Source: Ophiothrix spiculata (Eukaryota > Echinodermata > Ophiuroidea > Amphilepidida > Ophiotrichidae). From it: a stretch of 35,088 bases of DNA. Positions 1-12,800 of the stretch are shown here, piece by piece. The notes under the pieces are model-generated. The model did not search any database. It saw only the letters and a program-made list of their open reading frames with translations, and was not told where the DNA came from. The position numbers and the translations under genes are program-made. Position 1 is the stretch's first letter; each line of letters begins with the position of its first letter. Location: assembly GCA_000969725.1 (NCBI GenBank), contig JXSR01S022892.1; one strand, 5' to 3'.

Positions 1-398
1 AAATTAGTTTTGGGTCGACCAAAACGAAAAATGTTCCTCCAAAAGGTCCACTTTTTGAAAATCCGCACCCCCCTTGAAAAAATCCTGGCTACGGGCCTGC
101 CTATGTACATAATCAGACCATCTTTACATTCGATTTTTGTTTACAAACTGAAAAAATAGTGAAAGGGATGACCTTCTGGTCTATTATAAGACTCTTTTCT
201 ATAGCACATTACCGTGGTTTATGCTTGTTTTTGCTTCGTTTGGATTCAAAAGTACCAAAACTAAAATGGAAATTATTCCCATAGATTTAACGTGTGGTAA
301 ATATGGCCACCACGTTTGTTTGGAACCAGATCGCATGTGTTGGGTGATTTGCATAAATTATGACGTCACTACTTCTACAGCATGATTTTACAACTTTT
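1..398. other. AT-rich leader region, no gene seen
   Basis: There is no coding exon or RNA gene that I can support. It is AT-rich intergenic sequence upstream of the Calx-beta gene. A promoter may lie here or in the tandem duplication that follows, but I see no convincing TATA box or initiator. Confidence 0.4.
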
Positions 399-690
399 CA
401 TTCGGTTCACTGAGTTTCTTGTGTGTGTATTACGTCATGTCGTCGTGTCTTACAACTGTCGGATTATCACCTCATCATGGCGAACCATAATTGATAGTTT
501 CAAATTTCAATTAAGTTTAATAAGATTGTCCTTACTTTCATTCGGTTCGCCGAGTTTGTGTCTGTGTAATGTCACAATGTTTTACAAACATTATAACTAC
601 TCTGTGGTTTAACCTCGGCTTATCACCTCATCATGGAAAACCAGATTTGATAGTTCAAGTTTCAATTATAATTTGTTAATAATATGTAGT
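399..690 (+). repeat. Diverged tandem duplication just upstream of exon 1
   Basis: Two diverged direct copies lie head to tail. CATTCGGTTC begins at 399 and again at 539, and TATCACCTCATCATGG begins at 465 and again at 621, giving periods of 140 and 156 bp. The second copy ends a few tens of bases before the first ATG of the signal-peptide exon, so the duplication lies in the presumed promoter or 5' UTR. A regulatory role is inference; the sequence shows only the duplication. Confidence 0.65.
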
Positions 691-731
691 ATTTTCGGTA
701 TTTGTGGTACCGTGCCATGTTACTTTTAATC

Positions 732-807
732 ATGGATTTTTCAAACACTCTTCTGATGTTGATATTGTTGCTGCACCTAGGACATTCCCCTACACCGACG
801 ACAGGGG
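732..807 (+). CDS. Exon 1: signal peptide
   Basis: The ATG at 732 opens a classic signal peptide: a short polar start (MDFSN), a hydrophobic core (TLLMLILLLHLG), then a Pro/Thr-rich stretch. The ATG has A at -3 and G at +4. An in-frame ATG at 717 would add MLLLI, and a stop at 687 closes the frame upstream. The exon ends at 807 before GTAAGT and leaves one base (phase 1). That G plus AA from exon 2 makes Glu and joins both frames cleanly. The start choice (732 over 717) rests on the better start context and signal-peptide shape. Confidence 0.75.
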
Positions 808-3800
808 GTAAGTTGATATACTATCAAGTAGACCAACACGGCAGCTGTTACGGTTTGACAGCTTTTCAATAACAACGTTTACAATCTCGCATAAGCAGGT
901 GACTTTTTGATATTGGGTCATTCCATGTCAAATCACCAAAAAAAAATATTTTACACCTCACCTTCCTCAAATTAGCTCATTTATTTGGTTTGCAGGGTGG
1001 TTTTAACTTGAAGAGCCAAAATTTCAAATATGAGCGCAATCGGACGTACGATTTTTACGTTATGACTCGTCCAATTTTGCCGATTTTTGTTAAAATGGAC
1101 GCACTCGCAAATACGAACTGAATGACCATATCTCTATAACCACTGAACCAAAGTTGTTGAAATTGGTGTCTTTAGAAAGCTAATGGCACAAGCAATCCAA
1201 ATTTGCCATAATTTTTCATGTAGGAGAAGGATAAAGCATAATGACCTTGAAATATTTAATTTGACCATCAATAATGGCACAAGCAATCCAAATTTGCCAT
1301 CACTCTGGTTCAGCCAAACATTCATGTGCTGTTTTCATTCTCCATCATAATACAGACTCTCGTTCAGAGCTTCGATCTTCAGTGAATTTTATTTTTATAG
1401 AACGTTTTTTCAGCCGAAGTACAAACCTTAAGCCATGTCACACATCACCTTACCGCGCGAATAACCATGATAACGTACTAATAACGTACACTAGTTTTGT
1501 AATCGATTACATGTATTTCAATGACCAAACCAGTATACGTTATTAGTTCGCTATTCGTACGTTTCGTGATGTGTGACAGAGCCCTTAAAGGCGCTGTCAC
1601 ACATCACAGAACGTACGAATAACGTATTAATAACGTACACTGGATTTGTCATTGAAATACATGTAAAGGCTCTGTCACACATCACCGTATAGAGCAAAAC
1701 GTACGCCTAACGTACTTTATCCCACCATTGTTCTGTTTTATGCATTGTTGTTCGTCATGTGTTCGTTACAAGTACGTTCAATACGTTATCCATACGGTCT
1801 GTCCGTTATGTATACGTTTAATTCGTTGTTCATACGGTGGTGGTCCGTTTAGCACACGTTCAATATGTGAAACTTTTGTACGTTATTCATACGTTTTGCT
1901 CTATACGGTGATGTGTGACAGAGCCTTTATATCGATTACCAAACAAGTTCGTTATTAGTACGTAATTCGTACGGTACGGTGATGTGTGACACCGCCTTTA
2001 GGCTGTGTCACACATCACCGTACCGTACGAATAACGTACTAATCACGTACACTATTTGGTAATCGATATACATGTATTTCAATGATCAAACCAGTGTACG
2101 TTATTAGTTCGTTATTCGTACGTTTCGTGATGTGTGACAGAGCCTTAAGTTCCAATCTTGAATTCGATTCGTGGTCCAAGGTAGGCCTATATATATATAT
2201 ATAATCTGAATGGTTTTCGCAACAAACATTCAACTTATATGCATTTTCAGACTTTATTGAAGATATCATCAATGATTGACAATGAAGCAGTTGATAAAAA
2301 CATGCTAACATCTAGAATTTTGTGGATTCATCAAAGCATTTGATATTGACCATGATATCTTGCTACATAAACTGTACTGGTTTCGTGGTGTTTTTCACAA
2401 ATGGTTTGAGCATTATTTGCCAAATAGAAAACAATACGTCTCATATAAAAGTGTTCAGTAATCTTATAAAAATGTTACTTTCGGAATACCGCAAGGTTCT
2501 ATCCTGGTCCTCTTCTTTTTATCATGTATCAATGACATTTGTCGAACATTTTGTTGACTTATATTTTGTTTGCTTATGATACACTGACAACAATATCCAT
2601 AGATTATGCGATACCATGAACACAGAGTTGAAAGAAATTGTGAATTGGCTCAAGTGTAATAAATTGTCGTTGAGTGCTTCAATCTCATGTTCATTGGCAC
2701 ACTGTATCAAACAATCAAAATATCTGATGATCATATACGTACCAAATTCCTCGGTATTTAATACCCTTGATAAAAATTTGACATGGAGAACACATCATGG
2801 AGTCTACCATAAAACATCTATATATCATAGGCGGATTTGTGCAAAGTTAGTTGTGGGATTTCGGATAGAGCTCTCTGAAATGTTGACAATATATTCTATA
2901 CATATTTGAACTGACCCGATTTGAAATAAGGAGCCATTTCTAAATATATTGCATTTTTACAATGGCCGCCAAAATAAAAAGTTACTAAAAAATCTACTTT
3001 ACAACATACAAAATGTTATAATCTGTGATGTTTAGCATCGAATTGCAATTGTAATATGTTAATAAATATCACCAATGCAGTATAGTAGAATATTGTTACA
3101 ATACATGTACTATTTTCAAAATGGCCGCCAAAAAGAGACTAATGGGAGATTAATGTTTCTTTTAAATGATAGCCATATGTTAGAATAAGTTTAATGGACT
3201 TTTAAAAAACTTTATCACTTATACAGCTTTGAGATAATGAGCCATTTACGGTTAAAAATTAATACTTTCAAAATGACCACCAAAAGAAAATTTACCTCAC
3301 AAAAATATATTTTTATTTAAAGAAAAAATTGCACTGAACTCGTTCTGTACTAATAATTAAGGTGTTTGGTCCATGAGAGATCCGCTCGAGCAATTTTAGT
3401 ATAAATCGGCATGAATGATATTTTATCGATGTAGAAGCGATTTTTAAAATAAAAATTGGGGGTCACGGGACTCGTTTTTGCATGAGAGTATGTTTAAAAA
3501 CACCATTTTTGGAGGTTTTGGGGGACAAATTAGTACAGGGGTCTATGGGAAATGTGGCAAAAGTGAAATTATTTAGTGTTGATTCAAAAAATCTGCTCGA
3601 GTAATTTTTTTATAAAAGTTGCGCACAAGTATGTTCTTTCAGATAAAAAAATAAAAATTGGGGGTCACGGACCTAATTTTCCAGAAAAATACTAACATAT
3701 GACCATTTTTAGCTTCAAAACACTACTCAGAGAATATGCGCATGCGTATTGCGGGACTTACCAACTCGGAAACTGGCGCGTACTGGTACGCGTGAACGGC

Positions 3801-6800
3801 GCGTGGACCAAACACCTTAAAGATTGTATTATATTTGCTACATCCTATGATGACGCAAACACTGCATTTACTTTTTTTATGGCATTTAAAATAAAGTGTT
3901 CAACAATTTCAACAAGTTGTTATATGTTTACCCAGAAAAACAGCTTGTTGAAATTTTGAATCAACTTTTCGTACGTGGTTACGATTATTTGGATTGTAAA
4001 TTTAAGTTATACGACTTTTAATTACTATATAGTAATATACAGTAATATATCAAACGGGTAGAATCTATATCTTCTTGTGCTGGAGGTAGATGTCTTGATT
4101 TTGGCTCTTAAAGGAGCTTGGTCCGATTTTTCAAAATTTCGTTTTCAGTGTCATATGAAAAATGACTTCTAAAGAGGTTTAAGTTCCAAATTTCAGCTGA
4201 ATCGGTCAAACCGTTTTCATTTTATGGTCAATTTTGTGTTTTGGAGCTTCCAATTCGCTATTGTGTACAATTAATTATGGTTACCATAATTAGACAGAAC
4301 ATAATTAAGCTGAGAAATTTTACTGGGGTTATGAGAAAAATATCAGCAATATTTTGGTACCAAAATCTCAAAAAGTGTGAAAAAAGTCGAACCAATCGGG
4401 CCATGCTCCTTTAATTTGGATTTGGTTTAGGTTAATTTCTATAACTCGCCAATAATTTTATTTTTTTATTTTTCAGAATGTGAAACAGGACCAGAACCAA
4501 TACAACGCCGCCGAGTTGACTCAAGCATTCAGTTTGGTGCTGTAATGCCGGCCTATTCATTTCAATGTGACGGATATCTGGTAGAATGGCAATACTTTGT
4601 GCAATTTGGCAATAGAGACATATATGGAATAGCGTTTACCAAGGCTACCGATTTCTCGCGAAAAGCCTACATTGTTGAAGCATTCAATTACATTCCCATA
4701 TCAAAGGGACATCGACGTAACTACGTAGTTCCTGGTGACCAGCGTTTTATAGTAGAAGCCGGACAATATTTGGGATACGCCGGAGGAAATGTGAAATTTT
4801 CTGGCGATGGATCTATTGCTCATATAAATAGCTTTTCCAGAATGTACTCAACTATGGCTGTAGGGAATTCATATGGGATGTGGTGGCCTCGTCCTGAACC
4901 GCGTACTTACTCCATCAGAGGTATTGTGGGTAAGTTGGAATTTGCTGTCGACGGTGACGTCATAATCCCATCCCCGGCAACCGTTCCACACAATTCAGTT
5001 CTCTCATGGCATCAATTTAAATTACCTGCACTAACTGTAGTCGTATTGACAATAACTCAATCCGGGAACCCAATGTCAGATCTATGCATCCTTGAGGTTG
5101 TGTTATAAAGCTCGTATACACAACCAGTTATTGCATTTATGGATAGGCTGGTAAGGTTGATGTATAAGTTGGCGCACAATTATAGAATTGTACAAAATAG
5201 AATAATTTTGTTTAATGCTACGCCAAATTTACGCTGAATATTATGATTTTGCCAACAATCAAAGGAATGTACTTTTTGTTTCAGAAAAACCTAATATTAC
5301 GTTTGAATATGAAAGTGCTACCTTGTGTGAAAAGTCATCCATCAACGTGACGCTGACCAACGTTGGAAATTATGACCATAATATCAGTAAGTACTGCATC
5401 TAATGTAGGTAGAACTTTTGATACGTAGATCAAATCTTTGAAAGGGTCTATCCCATTCCCATCAACCTCATAAAGGGAAACATATGTGTACCGCCGCGGC
5501 AAAAGGGTCCAGTTGTCAACTCCTATATGTTGCTCATTGTAGCATATCTGATGTATACAAATACCATACATTAGATACACATACATCGAGTCGAAGTGAG
5601 TCTATATTAATCTGCTAAAAAGGTTAAGGGGCGGCCTGTATATATATTTACACAGGTCGGACGGTGCCCATCTCTCTTTCGAAGCGATTGGGCCAGACTC
5701 CACAATTTGTTATAATTGCTGTGAGGGGATTACCACAACCCCTTCACTGCGAGCCTGTTACCTTCCCAGTACTGAAGAATTGCCGGTGTAATGAGACATA
5801 ACCAGGAGTCCGGGTCTAATTGAAATACATGGAATAAGTTGCAATCAATGATTTATTGATCGCACATGTACAAGTACATTCTACACAATTGTAAAGTAGC
5901 AAGGACGCTCAGTCACACGGACGCTGTATTTCATTACACCGGTACCCACTTGGTACCTGGGCTGGATGGAGGGAAGCACATGGGGGCAAGTAGGACAATA
6001 CACACGCCGCCCATCAGATTGGGGTTCCTTTATCATGTTTATAGGGGCCCTACCGCAAAACAATTTACATCGCCACTACATGTAATTTTTAAAATTAAAG
6101 CATTAGGTCACTCAGTGACAAAAATTCAAATCTGCCCAGTCGTTTTCATTTTAATTAGCATTAAAATAGTTTTTGGAGAGATTCGTTCAAATTTCTTTTG
6201 CCCATAAAATCGAAACTGAAAAACTTTTGTCAAATTTATTTCAGCAATGCAATTGTACTTGTAATATGCAAATTTGAGCAAAATTTTATGTGAAAATTCC
6301 TTCAGGAACAGGGATTTTAAAATTTTAGATGCGACATAAAAAAATGTTTTTTTCGGCCGCCATTTCGAAACGGTTCATCCGATTTTCGATTTTTGTTTCT
6401 GTATTTAGGTCCTTTTCATATGATTTATCATTGAGCAGTCTTTCAAGGTAAAATTCATATGGGAAGGGACTTCTTTAGGGGGTAAACCCCCGTCCCCTTT
6501 GGCACCAACGGGTTGGAAAATACCTTGGTCACTTAAGTTTTAACATAAATGATTCAAGTCAGAAAAGTAGAAACCGCTTCTACCGAAATGTAACTTTGTA
6601 TGTTTAATGTAATATGGATCGTCGAAGCATGCAGAATAAATAAAAGAACAATACATTGGTGAAATAGTTTTTATTAACAATTAACATTCCGTTATTATTT
6701 TAGGACAAGTCATGTTTCGTCAAATACACTATTTAAGACCATTTTATTATTTCAGCTGTGTTGTCAATGGACAGAAATGCGGTAGCTTCGAAAGATTACG

Positions 6801-9800
6801 AAGCAGTGATGGTTGATGTGACTATCAGCGGTGGTGAAACTACAACAGTTGAAGTCGTCGCTTTGTCGGATACCCAATGCGAGGATGAGGAAACTTTTTC
6901 ATTGTTACTCTACTGGGATGATGGCAACAGGCAAATAAATTACACAGCTATATACGTAATGAACATCGCAATACTGCCAGATGAGCAATGTGGTAAGAAA
7001 AATCGGGACATGAGATTAGAATTCCTAGTTTCTTTTCTCACGAAGTAAGGGCAAAGAGTAAAATTATACACCATCTGTTGCTAAGTTGAATCATATAGAG
7101 TAATGTTGAATTGGGAGTGGCCTTTGGTCAGCATGGTGTTTTTATTAGACCTTTATGGACTATCCAGACTCGTGCTTTTTTTGGCATTCTATGCTCTGTC
7201 ATGAACATCCATATGCCCACTACGGACCAACCTTGAAACCTGGACAGACAGACAGACAGACAAATTTTTAGTATCATCTGATCATGGAGCAAGTTTAAAT
7301 TTAAACGTTATGATAGGTACCGAGAAGTACGTGTATACACCGTTAGAACGCGGATTAAAATTTTAATCAACGCGGATTACCTAGTGAACCACCCATTTGT
7401 GGGTTAAAAAGTTTAACCAACAAGATTAAATTTCTGCTAATGGGGATTAAAATTTTAAGCTTATTGGTTAAACTTTTTAACCAACAAATGAGTGGTTCAC
7501 TAGGTAATCCGTGTTGATTAAAATTTTAATCCGCGTTCTAACAGTGTACATTGGTATACGTACGACACTATCCAATTAGATTTAGAAATTCAGCGGATAT
7601 CGACCAGACATCGGTCGGTGACCGACCGGTGTCCGCAGGTTTTTCTCCGGGTCCTCCGGTTTTCCTCCTGCACTAGATGCAGAGACCAGCCGGTGTCCTT
7701 GAGCCTTAGAGACATCGGAAGCATGCTGCAAAAATTAAATTCGGAGTGCAGCTTCTATTACCCTGGTCAAATAACCTAGCGGCGGCGAGGTTACGAGAGT
7801 GTTTACGGCGTCATACCGGGTAGAAATTCAACGGACAACGGCTGGTGACCGGACGTGTCCATGCGGAGATCGGGCGGTGGACATGAGCTGTAGAGATGCC
7901 GGAAGCATGCCGGAAGATTTTTAAATTCCGAATTAAAACCTTGCGGCTTGTATACTATGCCTTCAGTTATGGTACAATAACAACCGGCGGCCGACCGGTG
8001 ATCGACCGGGCAACACAAGCAATTCACCGAATGTATGTCATATTGATGTCATACTGGCGTTGCCACGTTCCGGCTTCCTTCCGATTACCAGACACCGGTC
8101 GATGACCGGTTGTTATGTGACCATATCATAAACGATGTCTTAAGTTATGATCCAATAAATACCGGTGGCCAACCGGTAACCGTCCAGGCAACGCAATAAA
8201 TCAGCGCTGTCACCCCGATGTCATACTGATGTTGTGGCTTCCTTCCGATTACCAGACACCGGTCAGCTACCGGTAGTTATGTGATAATATCACAAACGAT
8301 GTCTTAAGTTATTGTCCAGTAACCAACGGCAGCCGATCAGTGACCGTCCAGGCAATGCAAGCTTTCACCGGTGCAGTGTCATACCGATGTCACACGGGTG
8401 TTGCGGCATTGCGCATTCCTTCCAATTTCTTTACACCGGTCGGAGACCGGTGGTTATGTGATCATAGCATTATTTTGTTGTTGTTTTTTCTATATATTTA
8501 TAATAAATGAAAAGGTTAATAAATTAATAAGTTTTACACAAACTACCTTATGGAATACTTTATTTCATGTTCCACGAGTTGACTACATTCACACTTGTCC
8601 ATTGGATCCGCCCTGCCATGCTCTCATCTTATGTCTCGCACAAGTCTACATAATTTACAGCAGACGCCAAAATCGAAACACTGATCTGCAACTTGATTGG
8701 ATTGTGTCCTGGCGTTTTTTTGTTTTGAGCGTCAAACTCAGAATATGCGTGGCACATGTCTGTTTGCGCAACGCATCACTAAATGCTACTAATGGATATT
8801 GTACAATTATATAATATTTAATGAAATTTACGACATTTTCATCAATTTCAGAGCCGCCATTGGTTAACTTCAAGGTGACTGAAATCGGACCTCTTTGTGA
8901 GGGAGACACTGTCAACGTCACACTGACAAACGATGGCTTTTGCGACCAAACAGTTTGTAAGTAGGCCTAATAAGAGATATCTATCATTAGCTTTATTAAT
9001 ACCCCCTATTTATAATACGTTTTCGGTATAGGCCCAGTTCTTTATTTTATATAAAGACTCCAACAAAAGTATTGCCTCGCCTCGAAAAAATGGCTCGTGC
9101 GCCAATACGGTACGGTACACGTAATTTGAAGATATAGGAAACAAGCGCTTGAATTTCAGCTTTCATTTGACACCCTATTTCTGATAATTGACTGAGAAAC
9201 ACTGAAGTTATGAACATTTCAAACCCTCGAGGTCAATTTTTAAAAGTTGCTAATTTCATTTTTTGCTCTGGATTCAACTGGTAGGCATTACTAGCCTTAA
9301 AAACATCGCGCACCGTTATTCGTCCTCTGTGTGGTCTGGTACCTGCGCCATGTCTTTAATGCCAGTAATGACTACCAATTGAATGTCGTTTCTCTCGTTT
9401 TATGTCGTTTTTCATTATTTATAACAATGAATTAATGAAAAATCCATATCTTCATCATTGTTGATGGATAATGCTTAGATACCAATGGCCACGTGTTCCA
9501 GTGACTAAACTTACCTCTTTATTATCCTTACTCTTGCGTTACTGGGTTGTACAGTGCGAAAAATGAAATTAGCAACTTTTAAAAATCGACCTCGAGGGTT
9601 TTTAAAAGTTCATAACTTCAATGTTTCTCAGTCAATTGTCAAAAATAAGGTGTCAAATGAAAGCTGAAATTTCAGCGCTTGTACACATTTTCTTTAAATT
9701 ACGTTTGCGAATACCGTATTCATGGTATTGGCGCTTGAGCCATTTTTTCGAGGTGAGGCGATACTTTTTTGGGAGTCTTTATAACCTTTATGCCCTAATT

Positions 9801-12800
9801 AATTCGATATGGTGCAGCTTGACGTGCAGAAGATGTTATGCAAAAAATCATATCAAATACCGTATAAAATTAATCCTAAAATTTAATTGGACAACATGTT
9901 GCTTGTGTCAACGTTGACATCTTATCTGAATACAGTTTGACAATTTGTTGTATTACCGAAATGAAATTAATTAAACAAAATCATCGATATAATATTTTTC
10001 CGTAGTTGTTTCACCAATAAATGGAACAGCCCTTGGCGGCGAGGACTACAAAGACCACTCAAATATGTTCACACTTTCTGTTGGCGAAAGTGCTACCTAT
10101 GAAATCGTTATTTTAGCAAATACAATCTGTGAGACTGAGGAGGAGTATTTTGAGCTGGCATTATACAACCAAACTGGAAGTTTCCTTCATCAAAACACAA
10201 ACGGCACGGTACATGTTTTAATTTTACCTGACACTTTATGCGGTAAGTTTGCAATAGAAATTAAAGACCTGATGCAAAATAGCAGAACAATATTGTTTCA
10301 AAGTTTTCCCCTTTGGATTAAAGATTTAGTTTAGATCTTGTACTTAATGAATTTAAACTAATAATTCCACATGCTTCATTGCAGAACCTCCACTGGTCAA
10401 CTTCAGAGTAACTGAAATCGGTCCTGTGTGTGAAGGTGATTCCAGAAATGTTACATTGGTCAATGACGGTTTCTGCAATCATACAGTCAGTAAGTACGAT
10501 ATAATGGTATTTATATACGAAGAGAGAAAAATTACTTTTGTTAATGTTCAATATTTTTATTACCTAATTGATTGGAACAAATATGATAAAATCATCGATC
10601 TAATATTGTTCATTATTTTCTATTTTCCGTAGTTGTTTCACCAATAAATGGAACAGCCCTTGGCGGCGAGGACTATGCAGACCACTCTAATATGTTCAGA
10701 CTTTCTGTTGGCGAAAGTGCTACCTATGAAATCGCAATTTTAGCAAACACAATCTGTGAAACTGAGGAGGAGTATTTTGAGCTGGCATTATACAACCAAA
10801 CTGGTGATCTACTCGATGAAAATATAAACAACACGTTGTATGTTACAATTTCACCAGACACTCTATGCGGTAAGCATTAAATAACAGATTTGGACTTCAA
10901 AATGTTTTTTTTTCTTTAATTACAGATTTAATCCAATTGTTTTTTTATTTGAACTAATCAATAATTCCACGTGCTTCATTGCAGAAACTCCACTGGTCAA
11001 CTTCAGAGTAACTGATATCGGTCCTGTGTGTGAAGGCGATTCCAGAAATGTTACGTTGGTCAATGACGGTTTCTGTAATCATACAGTTAGTAAGTAAGAT
11101 ACATATATGGTTGTATTTGTATACGAGGGACATTAGTGGAGAGAAAAGTATTTTTGCTAATATTCAAGATTCTTATTAACTACATGATTAAAACAATAAA
11201 AACAGAATAATCATCGATATAATGGTTGTATTTGTATGCGAAGGACATTTTAAGAGAGAAAAAGCATTTTGTTAATGTCCAAGATTTTTATTATCTAATT
11301 GATTGGAAACAGTATGATAAAATCATCGATCTAATATTTTCAATTATTTTCTATTCTCCGTAGTTGTTTTACCAATAAATGGAACAGCCTTTGGCGGCGA
11401 GGACTACGAAGACCACTCTAATATGTTCACACTTTCTGCTGGCGAAAGTGCTACCTATGAAATCATATTTTTAGCAAACACAATCTGTGAGACTGAGGAG
11501 TATTTTAAACTGGCATTATTCAACCAAACTGGTGGTCTACTCGATGAAAACACAAACAGCACGGTTTATGTTTTAATTTCACCAGACACTTTATGTGGTA
11601 AGCTTACAATAAAAAATAAAGACCTGATGCAAAATAACAGAACAATTTGTTGTCAAAGTTTTCCCCCTTGAATTAAAGATTTAGTTTAGATCTTATATTT
11701 TTTTGAATTTACACAAATAATTCCATATGCTTTATTGCAGAACCTCCGCTTGTTAACTTCAGAGTAACTGAAATCGGCCCTGTGTGTGAAGGTGATTCCA
11801 GAAATGTTACATTGGTCAATGATGGCTTCTGCAATCATACAGTCAGTAAGTACCAAATGATGGTTATATTTGTATACGAGGTACATTTATAGAGAGAAAA
11901 AACATTTTTGCTAATATTCAAGATTCTTATTAACTACATGATTAAAACAATAAAAACAGAATAATCATCGATCTAATATTTTTCATTATTTTCTATTCTC
12001 CGTAGTTGTTTCACCAATAAATGGAACAGCACTTGGCGGTGATGACTATGAAGACCACTCTAATATGTTCACACTTTCTGTTGGCGAAAGTGCTACCTAT
12101 AAAATCATCATATTAGCAAACATAATCTGTGAGACTGAGGAGGAGTATTTTGAGCTGGCATTATACAGCCAAACTAGAAGGTTACTTGATCAAAACACAA
12201 ACGGCACGGTACATGTTTTAATATCACCTGACACTTTATGCGGTAAGCTTAAAATAAAAATTAAAGATCTGATGCAAAATAGCAGCATTACTTCATTTCA
12301 CTGTTTATCCCCTTGAATTAAGATTTAGTTTAGATATTGCACTTTTTTAATTTACACAAATATTTCCACTTGCTTCATTGCAGAAACTCCATTGGTCAAC
12401 TTCAGAGTAACTGAAATCGGTCCTGTGTGTGAAGGCGATTCTAGAAATGTAACATTGGTTAATGACGGTTTCTGTACTCATACAGTCAGTAAGTACGATA
12501 TGATAGTAGTTGTATTTGTATACAAGGGACATTTAGGCCTATAGAGAGAAAAAAGCATTTTTGTTAATGTTTTTGATTCTCATTACCTAAACAGTGCAAT
12601 AAAAGTCTAAAAAGAACGGTATCGAACTTCTTCGACATGACGTCATGTTTTTCCCATAAGCCATTGCAAATGTATAAAGAAATACAAAAGATATTACATT
12701 AATTGTATGGGACAGTTCATCTAACAAGCTATATGTTTCATACTTGTGGAATACATAGCTAAAGGATTTGTCTAAAAAATGTATGAGGCAGAATTTTAAA

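Larger units (their letters stand above)
808..4476 (+). other. Intron 1, filled with mobile-element remnants
   Basis: This 3.7-kb intron separates signal peptide and N-terminal domain. It holds a repeated 28-mer, a cluster of TTAA-flanked foldbacks, a broken LINE reverse transcriptase, degenerate GGCCGCCA-containing repeats (about 2940-3300), and two further TTAA-flanked elements. At about 915-960 a GGTCATTCCATGTCAAATCACC-type word looks like a single transposon end without a partner. The acceptor is a T-rich tract ending in CAG at 4476. Confidence 0.7.
6993..8851 (+). other. Intron B1-A2: foldback plus ACCGGT-rich tandem repeats
   Basis: It carries a 209-bp foldback MITE (7338-7546) and a block of diverged tandem repeats (about 7590-8465). 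It also has a short (ACAG)n run near 7247-7260. No exon is supported. Confidence 0.6.

Noticed and set aside
5881..6207. Overlapping frames on both strands in the GC-richer island
   Set aside because: No domain or splice support; the island looks like a dispersed repeat.
8655..8921. Minus-strand frame opposite exon A2
   Set aside because: Shadow of the real exon A2 on the plus strand; similar shadows occur opposite other A and B exons.
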